Assembly (NCBI RefSeq): GCF_000524195.1
Contig: NW_020170516.1
Location: 88,549 to 152,548, forward strand
Length of the DNA stretch: 64,000 bases
Direction: 5' to 3'
Origin: Echinococcus granulosus
Taxonomy: Eukaryota; Platyhelminthes; Cestoda; Cyclophyllidea; Taeniidae
The stretch's first letter is position 1. Each line of letters begins with the position of its first letter. Positions 23,644 to 35,600 of the stretch are shown one piece after another. A program made the translations under genes and the position numbers. The notes below the pieces were generated by a model that was not told the origin of the DNA, did not search any database, and saw nothing but the letters and a program-made list of their open reading frames with translations.

Positions 23644-26600
23644 GTTAGCTATTGTACTCTCATATTCCCTTAGTTTAAATACAAGCAAAGGATTTACAGA
23701 AATCTCCCTACGAATATTAATAAGCTACGAAAGGTTAATTCAAAGGTACGAACAACTTTAAAACGATATTTTTCTGATATATTCGTGTTTAAAGCTTATT
23801 TTTGCGTGAATCAACTAGTAAACTTATTTTGATTATGGGTTATTATTCACTCCATATACAACGAAGGCGAATATTGAAGGCAAATAATATTTTTCTTTCA
23901 TTGTAGCCTAATTTAAGGAAATTTTTGAGTTTGGTGCGCTGTGGTGATTTGGAAAAAGTCACCATCCTTCTTGAAAAAGGACTTGATCCCAATTTTCAAT
24001 GTCGCGATGATGGTGGTAAGTTGTGCAGAAATCTTCGTCCTCTTACTTCTCAAAGGTGGCTGCTAATGCTAAGTCTATCTTCTTTAGAGACTCCATTAAC
24101 AATCGCAGTTCGACTTCCTAAGCCTAAGCCTATTATCATGGTCCTGGTTGCTGGTGGTGCCCATTTGGATTATCGTGCTGCGGACAGCTCTACACCTCTC
24201 CACAAGGCTGCAATCAACGGGAACTACGAAGCTATTAAAGTGATTTTTAAACCGCTTCAAAGCGCCCTTAATTGCATTTTATTGATTTGATATGTATTGT
24301 TCTAATCATTGCTTATGGGAAAGGGGTCGGATGGTAAAGTTCAAATAAGCACGGTGCTTTTAAAGGTGCTTCTGGATTTGGGCCAATCGCCAAACGCCCG
24401 GGACTCTAAAGGACTTACTCCGCTCTACCAATGTATTCTTAACGATACGTCAGCAATGTGTGCGGAATGGCTGCTGTTTGATCATTCCACGATCGGTGTC
24501 ACTGACGGCGCTGGAATGGAGGAGATCCATCAGGTAGGTTAAATTTGCACAGCTCAAAGTTTTGCTTAAAAGACTTCTAGAACGATTGATATGATAAAGT
24601 CGTTTGGATCTTCATTATGTGGGTACAAGCGGTATTAGATCACCAAGATTGTTTTTTGTTGTCACATATACTTCATTGAGAAAGCAGGAAAAATATCTGC
24701 TAAAACGTAAAGCCGCTATTCTTATTAGAAGACCGGTAGCTATGTGACGAAATCGGATGCGCTTTTGCCCTTCCCTTCCTTCCGCAAATACGTGCTGACG
24801 GGAACACAAACTCTTTAAAGCCCACTCGTCTGTACCTATGATCCTAATCCCCGTCAGCATGAAGCAATTCCACTACGGTGTCTATCAAAGCCCTCCAGTG
24901 AATGACAGGAGAGCATGTCCTATCGTCATTTTCAGCTCTGATGATAGAAATCTGGCCTTTGGTAAGGAAACACTGAAATGCATGGAAAACTACCACTAGA
25001 ATGTTGAAAATGGCAAATAATTGTAAAAAGCGAAATTTGAATGCTAGCGCGAATACCGTTTGACAGTTGTTATTCGAAGACGAGGATATGGCGGCTGTCA
25101 TTTCTGCTTAGCACACAGCATATTTCTAGCTTAAAGCGTTTTTCACCACATGGCGTGCTCGTATCCGCTTTTTCTTCTAAAGTGACAACCATCAGGCCGC
25201 AGGAGGCAAGACCTCCCCCAATCACCACATCCCCTAGCGCCAGTGTAAGCAAATAGAGATGGACAGGCAGGGGACAAGCTTTGCAAACGAATCAAAACTT
25301 AAATCTTCCAGGTGAAAGACGGAGACTTGCGTCACTATACTATGGCGGGATAAGACTATTTCTGGCATAGTCCGCTCACTTCATCCTCTCACTTTACCTT
25401 TACTTCTCCGTTCCCTTAACCCTCCATCCACCACCTCTTCTCTCAACTTCAGCGAACCGAATAAGTGTTTATCTATTGCATCACCATCTACGATAATCTC
25501 AGAATAAATTGTGCTTTTGTGGATAGGCTTGTCGATTCGGTCGAGTGCAGCATCTAGAGCAGCTGATTGCGTATGGAGCAAACATCAACAGTCAGACGAC
25601 ATTCAACGGCAATACACCTCTCCACTTCTGTGCCTACAATGGACAGGAATCCTGTGCACGCCTCCTCCTCTTTCGAGGCGCCAACCGGACATTGAAGAAT
25701 CGTGCCGGTCACACTGCCCATCAGGAGGCCGTTCTGGCCAATCACGTCGCCACGGCCACACTCATTCGTGACTTTCAAGACAAGGATGTTGGTGAGTGAC
25801 ATCATCATCATGTCCATTTGACGCGGAAAGCTAACTGTCTTCAAAAGAGTGTTGGAAAATGAATATTTTTTTGATACAGTTGGGGGCAAGCATTCACGAG
25901 GCCAAATTTGTGTCCCGTAATCCAAACCCACTAGTTAATCCACCAGAGCTAAGTGAACACACTCTAGGAAATAACCAAAGGCCGGTCTACAAATTTTCCC
26001 CAGTTTAGATTTAGGGTACGAATCTGAATATGCAAATTTTGAATTAGTTCATCCATTTGGGCTATCAGATTGGCGGTGATCGCTCAAGTTTCCTAATGCA
26101 TTCTAAACAACGTCGAAAATATCAGGAAATGTCTTGTTGTCTTGAATCTGGAAAGGATTTGCTTTTCACCATTATTTAGACGATTACATGCATTCGTTAC
26201 TCTACAGAATGATGATGATGACTTGAGGCTAGAGGTATACACATGCTGTAAAGTAGAAACTGTGGAGACAGCCTGTTCAGGAGTAGAACATAAATTTACT
26301 CAACGCAGTTAAAAATCTGATGGTAAGTTCCCGTCAACAGTTTTGAACGGGTTTCAAGGGGTGGCATTGCCAGAATCTTTAGCTGGGGTGTTATGGATGT
26401 AACTAGTCACCGGTCAAATGGGTAATTGTCAATTCCATATGGTTTTCACTGGCAAAATACAGTCGAAGTAGGTGAAAAGTCTTTTGGGCTAAAATTATGG
26501 CCACAGATGTTACAGGTAGACATTGCAATTGAAAGAACCGCCGAGAAGGAGTTGAGCGCTTACGATAAGTGTCGCCTTTATCAAAGCCTTAAGAAACACC

Positions 26601-29600
26601 GTCAATTAGAGAGGCTCTTGAATTAATGCATCCAATCACAGCTAATAAATAAGGGCGAAATTCCCTAATTAACGTTTTTTGTGGCCCTTTGAGACCTTAG
26701 TAGATGAAGTCGGTAGTGTGGTGGCTGAGACCTTTTGTAAGCACCAGCTTTGGGATGGTGATGTGTCCTTTCAGTAGAACAAATGTGCTACTGAGGATTG
26801 AGTAGGCATCTAAAGAAGAAGAAGAAAAACTAAATTAAACCATCCGATCACGGGAGAAATTCGGGTAGAATAAATTTTGAGTTCTTTTTCTAGATTTCAA
26901 GGTGGCGTTCCTAGAAATGAGGTGCAAAACGCCCTCCAAGCAAATAATGAAGGTATTACTAAGATGTGAATGTGGTTTAAACTTAGATAAAACTTATTGT
27001 TGACACCACTGGGCTTACGGGTTCTCCACAACAATTCACCCTCCGCAATTTCTTGTCAAAGCCTTCCATTCCGACGTAATCTCTCCCAAACACTTGCCAA
27101 TGCCTACATACAAAATTTGGGAGGTCCTAGTAACTCCCATCGAAAGCATTTCTCCCTGTGCAACTCCATCTATCTAGTAATTGTTAAAACCAGCTAACGA
27201 GTTGACAACACCTTTTCCCGAATGCGCGTAGTTTGAGTCGAAATTTTCAAACAATTCATGAAGTGAATACTGGGGCTTAGGATCCGTCTGTCTCAGTGCT
27301 TGTTAACATGTCTGAAGGTGAGTGTCAAAAAGAAGAATATCAACTCAGGTCACATGGTACGGCGTCTGACCTCAGGTGATGGTAAACAAAGTGGTCTTTG
27401 TCGCTTGCGGTGACCTCAGCCTACACAATCTGACAAGCCTTAGTTCTCTCAGTAAAGTTGTTTGCCGGAGCTAAACATCCACTAGGTTGTATTAAACAGA
27501 CTCTCTTATGTTGCTTCAAACAGTAAACATGGGTCGCACAATCCAGATAAGGAGGAGTTCATTTGGCATCAGGGAAAGCTTATAAATACAAGTAATTCTT
27601 CATTATCAGAGATTATTCCAGTCGGCAAGTTGAAAGTCTTTCGACAAAATGGTTGAATGCCTCGAATGTCTGAGCCTCGGTGCTTACTTTTGCTGGAAGA
27701 AAGTTAACAGTTGTGAAACAGTTATGGTTTATACACTTTCCAACATCTTAATTTCTGATGGGTCGGAGTAACACCACTTGATTCCTGAACACTCAGTAGC
27801 TCTCAGTCAATCAGTACCTGTCAAAGTAGCCATTAAGTGCCGATCCCAATAACCAATTGGCCCATGTCATTTTCTGTTGTCAGTTCCACTGCGAGGCAGT
27901 CCCAAGTACAATCAGAAACGGCGGCAGGCGAGCCAGATACGTCCGCTGGGCGAGCGCTGTTCCAGCCTCGGCCGCCTGTCGGAGGGCTTCACCACTACCG
28001 AGGCACTCTCCTCGCCCCCTATCCTTCCAAAATCGTCCTTCCCTGAGGTCACCTTGAAGCCATCCAACGGTACCACAAGGGCCCATATGGCAACAAGCTC
28101 CAGCGGCTACTCACTGTGCAACGAGGGGACCGGTAAGCTGTTATTTTTCAGTCGTCTAAGAAAAACCAGCATCATTTTGAATGGGAAACTTTCCATCATA
28201 ACCACCTCAAACCTCTAATACGGAAGCTGGATTCACAGCTAAAAAAATACCCTTGTGTATGGAATCAACCTTTTTTAAGCAATGCATCTGGGACGTTTCA
28301 GTTGGCGACTGGGCTGTAGTATCCAGAGTCGTAGCATACTTAATTTCGACCGCTAAACCTTTTTAAATGCCCTTCCTCTCTACATGCGACTAAGAAATAA
28401 TTAAAATCTGGCTGTTGGAGGAAGAAAAGCATTTTTTTATGCTACAAACTTTATAAACAAAGCGAAGATGGTCTTCGAGGTCACTCCTCTCACCTAATGC
28501 ACTCAGTTTCCTTTTCCTGGGACACCTCGTGAACCGGCCTAGAAAGTTCGACTCATTAAAACTTGCTTTTTTCGGCCCTCCGAAGGGTTAAGAGCGACAA
28601 ATTTCCGTTAGCTAAAGGTCATAACTGCACTTGAAAGTGGACTGCAATTAAAACGACGATTGAAAGTGGTTAGAATTTGATTTTAAAGTGAGGAGAGTAC
28701 CAAAAGCTCCAATAAGGGTCACTGCAATATGGTAGTGTCGAAGCTGTTGGTAGAACAGCTTTATCTTCCTAAAGAGAGCTCGATTAAGCTGACTGGCATC
28801 GATGAAATTCGGAGGATGGATAGGGGATAGATGGACCCAGTAGGTATTAGCAACAGCTGCTGTCTGATGGCTACGGTGGCCAAGTTTCCGAATCCAGATC
28901 CGTCCCGTAGTTAGAGTAGCAGGCTTATTTGTATCGGCTAAACGCAATCTATCGCTTCCCGACAAGAAACCTGACCGATTGGCAATGGCCGACTGATCTC
29001 AGCTACATAGTCGCAAATTCCGCCCTTCATTGCTTTATCCGACCGGCAGCAGGGAACACTCATTTGTTGTAATAGGTTAATGAGGTCATCAGTTTTGTTA
29101 AGCCATCCGTAAACCACTAAAAATGATGGATGATACTCCATCATATGGAACGTTATAGTATGCGTAAAACCTACGCAGATATCCATCCACACAACATTGT
29201 TGTAATGGAGAATATGTTAGCGCAGGTGGAGATAGACGCGTCTGCTCCTTTTACAGCCGCCCTCAGCCTACCATCATTTTCTAATTTGATCTCACTCCCG
29301 ATCTTTCACATAACTGATGCAACTTAGCTATTGTTCCCGCCAGTGCTGACCTCCTCACCTAAATAACACCCACGATTAGGCGTTGTTGTTGAGCCAGATC
29401 CTCGCCAGCCAAACACACCGTCACTAAGTGTTTCAGGCTGACTGCAAAAAAGTGACAGGACTCTTCACCTGCTCGTTGGCTAAGCACATTTCCAAAAGTT
29501 TTCACAACAGGAATATCGCTTCATAGACAGCAGAATGGTCTCCCTCAAAGAAAATGCTTTTAGAGAGTTTTTTCATAATCATTAATACAAAATCGCCTTA

Positions 29601-32600
29601 AGTAGACACTTCATGTCACAAATTGGGCAGTGTCATGCTGTAACATGCCTACCCCACCTCCGACTTCACTAATTGGCGAGATTTGCATCTCTGACGGTGT
29701 GAAGGTCCATTTGTCTCACTTTCGCACCTTCGATCACTCAGACCTCTGCGGCATTGCCATCGGCGCCCAGGCCTTATCCAGGTTTTCTGTTTCTCTATTT
29801 ATGCGCGTTAAATATTGTGTGCTTTTCAAGTAAATCATATCGGTTGCATTGGATGAGCTAATGCTAAAATTTTGAAAAATAATGTCAATTCATCTGTGAC
29901 CCCCGATTGACTTAAACGAGTGGTATAACGCGGATGGCGTTGCGATGATCAGCAAAATGGATTTGTAATGTCCACCAAGAAATTGCCAGACACTCTTCAT
30001 TTTCTTAGAACTAGTTCACGAATTTGCGAGCTTGGCTGTGAAACCCAACTCTCGAAGTAGGTTTTCCCTGCTCCTTGCTAACTGCATGATGGACGAATCT
30101 AGGGAGACTAGAGAGGTCCGCGTAGCTACACTCCTGATCCACTAGTAATTTCAAAATATATTCATTCAAATCATTTTGATGCTGTTATCCGGTTTCATAA
30201 GGAGGAGAAGTAATGTAAAGTTATTGGGGTGGAACAAGCAGACCCTGTAAATTCGTATTTTTTTTCATTAGACTCGTAAGATCGGCTCTCCGTTTATTAT
30301 CTACATTTCGCACTTTCCCTACTTGTTTTTAAACTCTTCTCCATGGGTCAGGGACTTTCACATCCTCCACCATTGGCGTTTGGCATCTGTATCCGCTTTT
30401 CGTTTTCATTCTCCTGCACGGTTACTCCCTTACTTTGGACCTTTTGATACCTTAACTTACCGTTTGTCTAAAAGTTTACCTTTATAAAGTTTACCCTGTT
30501 AAACCTTCAGGCATAACCTTGTATACTTGCAAATAGATTTTTTAAAAACAAAGCAGAAGAAGCACTGTCAGCGTTCAAGACACGACTGGCCAAAGATCGC
30601 GCTCTCGGGTTTTTTTTTTCACTTCAAATCTAAAAATAGTACATGCTAGTGATGAATACGAAATCATTGCCTTTATGTATTGTCATGGCAGCGACCAAGA
30701 GATCAAAACACATGCCAAATGAACGGAATAATTTATGCAGACACGTGTGCGGCCATTACTCCGCTACTTAAATGTATTTCAGCGTCCGGCAAACAGCTGT
30801 TTTCGGAGGCTGGCGGACCGCCACTGCGGGGGACTCCGAGGGCTTCTGTGTCGGGATGGCACTCTCCTATTTCAGATGGCAGCCTTACAGTCAGTCGACT
30901 TCAACAAAACCGAATACCGTTGAACTCCTCAAATGGACTTTCTGGGTATCCGGAAACCTCAGATACAATATCACTACGGAGCTGTGCATCGTCCTTCACA
31001 GGTTAGTAGACCAAAATAAGAATCTTTTCCTACTTAGACACGCCTAACATTCTTGAAGAAGGCTTCTCAGTGCTTTTTTACTGCAATTCGTCCACAATTT
31101 TGTTATTTTATTGGTCATGAAATTGCAAACTTACTGTCACTTAAGAAGAAGCACTCCATTTATCCATAGTGGCCTTTTTCGGTCTTCAGTAGAATTTAAA
31201 CATTCATTTGATTTTCTGATTTACTCAAAGAAGTGATTAGACGAAAGTCATGTTAGGGTAGTGTTCATGAAGTGAATAACAACCTTGTCAGGGATTGATT
31301 CCGCGGCCACTTGTAACAAATCACTGCGAGGGCAATATTGTCCACTAGCCTAAATGACACGAACCGCACTGAGCTTGTTGGATATGACGGTGTAATTCTT
31401 TTATCAAATTAATGCAAACCTCTCGTGAACTTACTGGTTGAAGTACCAGGTCATTTAGTTACTCTTGATAGATAATAGACAGACTTGTTGGATTATTGCA
31501 AGAACTTTTTGGGTGGGCAGGAAAGTCTGTTGGAGTTCAGTCAAGTACACCTTGTGGTGGCTTTGAAAAATACGTCTTCTTGGAGCTGAAATCAAATTAT
31601 CCTGTTCTATGCATCTTTTGGCATCAAATAGCTTATCCAAGGATACACCATAGTCAATCCTTACATTCTACAGGTTGCCAACATCTACTGACAGTTATTA
31701 ATGGTAGCTACCAAACATCCATTTCTTTACTGATTAAATTATCAAAAGGAAAGTATGTAATTACTTTTCTTGAAAAGCAATAAACATTTCTAATTTATAT
31801 TAACCTGTATAACTCAAATTCGACGAAGTATTTTCTGTGGATTATTGCTTCACTCCCACGACAACATTTTTTTCGGGCCAAGGGGAATCAGGGGACGTCC
31901 GAATGAGCTACAGTTATGGCGCAGTCGTCCACTAAGGCCAAGGCATTTGTTCACACAGTAATAATTTGCCCTATTAATTTTCTTCTCCGTATGTGAATAT
32001 GCATACTTGGCGGTAGAGTTGCTCTGAAGTCACTGCAAGGAGCACCAGTTTAAAGGGCTGGCGGGCTGGTATGGTGGTAATCCCATACCTCCAGCATGGA
32101 GGCTGAATAGTGGGAGAAGGGATGGATCCTATAGTCAGTTCGCATTCTAGTACGCATATCCAGGTAACGCTGTCTGGATTTCGTCAGTCACACTCTTAGC
32201 TCCCGAAGTGTTGAGAAAATTGGTGAATCCTGATTATTTGTTTTCATGGGAAGCATTTTAGAACCCCACTTATCTGTGGAGCATACCAACATTGGAGTGC
32301 AGAATAGCCGTGAAATTGGGAGCATGGCATAGCTCCATGTTATCAGTGGAAAGGTAGAATCATGGGAAGCAGGACGGGCTTGCGTGACCGAATGTACAAT
32401 GTGCATTTCTGGTACACAGACCTGGAAAATGTCTTCCACCCCTCCTTAGTAAGAACTGGTCAAGATTAATCAAGCATATTTGTAACGAAGTCGGGTCGTA
32501 TAATCGCAAATAAACAAACTTATCGTCGTTGAAACTAGAAGTCGAGCAAGCACCACATTCGGAGCTGGGTGTCACATGCGCTCTTCGGCAGTGACGACTG

Positions 32601-35600
32601 GTTTCACCACATCGACTGAAAAAGCGTTCAACTCACCCCACACGTAACATGCCAATGCGACCATCTAGACACACTGAGGCCTAAAACATACTCTATCAAC
32701 TCTGCCTGAGCGTTTTTTTAAAATTCTCATCATCTGCACCTGGAGCACACGACTGCCACCCACCTACACACCCATTCAGCATGAGCAGTTGGTCAGACGT
32801 CGGACCGGTGGCATTGACAACTCACCTTTCTTGTGCGCGTGTGGATGGGTGGGTGGGTGCGCATCCACGTGTGTGCCTGTGATAAGCGGTCACCTTGCGT
32901 GCTCGAGAGTGAACGCGACGGTCCAGGCAAAGCCTCACGACACACATACACACGCCCAAACATGCGCCTTCGTTCTCGCTCTCGCCTTTCACATTGGCCA
33001 CCCTCCGTACCATGACTCACCATCGACGTAGAAGTGTACAGCAAGAGGCATAGCAGGCAATGTAGCCTCCCTGTTGCAGTGACTACGCCTATTGTTGGGG
33101 CTTGCTCATTGGTCAGGGTGTGTGCGCATGTGGGAGGACGGGGGTGGGACCTGTTGCCATGATCATGCCGACTCAACACGCTCACATGGTGACCCAATTA
33201 CGTTAGTTACCGACTGCTGTCTCGTCTACTTTTTGTTGACAGGGTGAATTGGACTTCATGGCACTTTTTCCTCCAGACGCATAGACAAGCCAAGTGAATT
33301 GCCAGCAAGAGTAGTGGGCGTGTTGTTTTCGATTACTCTCGGCTAAAAATTACGCCAACTGATGGTACAGATATAACGTTTGGGAAAAAAAGGGGCTTTA
33401 CATTAGATTGCTTAATCGAAAAATGCTTTTATGAGGGGGGAAATCATGAATACAACAGATTAGATTGCGAAAAGTGCTCCACCAATTTCCTGCCCCGCCC
33501 CCCCCCCTTAAAACAAAAATGGTAGTTTACCTTACGTTGTAAATGGGCTTTTATATTTAAAAAATGTTTTGTCTCCTATTAGTAGAATGGACAGCTTTCC
33601 TGGAAACTACCTTGATTTCTACTGTTCCCATTTTCTATTAACCACTTTCATTTTGAAGTGCCTTCAAGAACTTACGGATACTTTGCATTTTCATGGAAGT
33701 CAAACCGAGTTTTTGAAAATACGGGTGACATAATTAGACGGCTTTGTATCATAAACCAAAGAAATTAATCAACACGTTCTCGAATTAAAATCGACCACAA
33801 CAGCTACCCACGTGTTGTATTCACTCACCTTGACCGGCCAAATGGTAATTCAACTCCTCCTCAACAATAAAACAATGCCTACATTCGCAGATTGAGAAAA
33901 TTTTCGCATATGGTTGATGGTTTAACATTCAGACACTCCTTCTAAGACAGGATTTGATGCAAACTTTTTGGTCATAATCTGTTATAGGGTGGATGTCACG
34001 CATATGTGACGCTGGTAGCAAATGCGTGAATGGCAGAAAATAGTCTCAAATACAAATTCACCTCCAAATTTTTCCGAGAGATTGTATTTTTAGGAAGTAT
34101 CAACTGCCATTTCGATGCTTTACAAAAGAAATAAGCGCTGTTAGACCTAAACAGTGTAACCGAGGTTAGCTGATTCTTGTCTCGCCGCAAATTCATCTGT
34201 TTTCTAAGTCATAGCCTTATGACACTAAAATTAGCAGAAGGCAAGTTTAGTTCCTCTATGGGATTAAATTATGCTTCAAGTTGTACCGTTACTCCATTTA
34301 TGCCTTAGCAAGATGAGAAAATTTGCCTCGTCCCTAGTGTGAAAGCTTTCACAACCTAGACAGGAGGCAGCACTGCACTTTGTCCGGGTTGTAGGCATCA
34401 TTCTCATTCCACGGCGAGGGGACACTAATGCCACCAAAGCACTGAAACTAAGAGTGAGAGAGGGGGAGCGAGTCACCCGCTAAGGTGACATTTCAAACTA
34501 CAGAAAAGTTAATATTTAAAAGTGCCAGACTGCCGTGGCTTACAAACTTTCGGAATCGCTAACACAACACACCAACCTTTGTGTGCCAACCCCACGGATT
34601 GCAATCACTTGACCTTTAATCCGCTGCACATTCAAGAGGGGCTAAAACGGTGAGTGTAGCTTGGACGCCATCAACGATAGAGCCATCAGCACTCAGAAAA
34701 GGAAAATAAAAACAGACTGCTGTCCAAAAATAAATGCTAAAGAGGAGAAAGGATGCTGTGTAAAACACACCTTCAGAAGGGAGGTACACCGCTTGACGGG
34801 TGTGTAGCAACTGTGATTAGGTTGAATTCAAGCCTCTGCTAAATTGAATATGACTTCCCTCTGGACCCTTTTTTCCCTCCACTTGGTTAAATGCCGAGTT
34901 TACGACGGCGTGACACGATGATGTTGGACATTCTATTAAGTGAGCACTTTTGTAGAATTGACAAGAAATTCACGTTGTTTGCTATCGAAGCCTTGGTGAC
35001 AAATTTGCCTATTTCCTTCTTAACCTCATAATATGGTTTCCAGTGATTTTCACTTCTGCTTGATATTTAGTTTACCCAATTGCCTCAAACTTTAGCTACA
35101 CTAGAAATATCAAATGTCTCATGTTATATTGATGGTCAGAGATGTTGAAAATCCTCCCTTTTTACTACAATGTGTGGAGAGATTCGAAACTCACTTTATT
35201 TAGTCTTCAAAAAAACCCAAAAAGCTATGAACTTCGCATTAAAATACGAAAAGATAATAGTTTCTCTGCATACGAAGAAAAGAAATTTTAAAGGAGCTCC
35301 AAAACTGTGACAATAGCTTGGTTCCGAAATGCAGTTTTGGAGGCGACTTTTGCCCTGTCCAATGGGGTAAAAGATGCCTATGCATAGTTGAACTGACGAA
35401 TGAAAATGCTATTCTCTTCAAGCACCCCATTTATGAGGAGGAAATGAGGTTTAACCAATTTTGCCGCATCACTTTCCATACACCTTCCGGGACGGTTTCT
35501 ACTTCACTGGCAGTCTGGGTAGTCTTGCATCCACCTCGTAAAGGCTCTGGTAGCAAAGTGGAAGTGAATTTATGGCCACCATTGCGAGAAGTGAAAAAGA

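Noticed and set aside
25041..25256. Plus-strand frame ending ARPPPITTSPSAS at a GTAAGC donor.
   Set aside because: SHANK exons 5 and 6 join exactly across the ankyrin repeat without it; at most a rare alternative exon.
25381..25500. Minus-strand frame GSLKLREEVVDGGLRERRSK, which resembles the start of a PH domain and would be the missing adaptor exon.
   Set aside because: It is the antisense of a CT-rich intronic tract before SHANK exon 6; charged residues arise from purine runs. The acceptor side is weak.
25885..26008. Open frame after TACAG (KFVSRNPNPLVNPPELSEHT) considered as the exon after the ankyrin block.
   Set aside because: Wrong phase and no SHANK resemblance; exon 27884-28132 fits both phase and the conserved VPLRGSPKYN.
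32793..33197. Long open frames on both strands (134 and 80 codons).
   Set aside because: Low-complexity GT/CA-rich DNA; both strands are open at once, which points to composition rather than coding.
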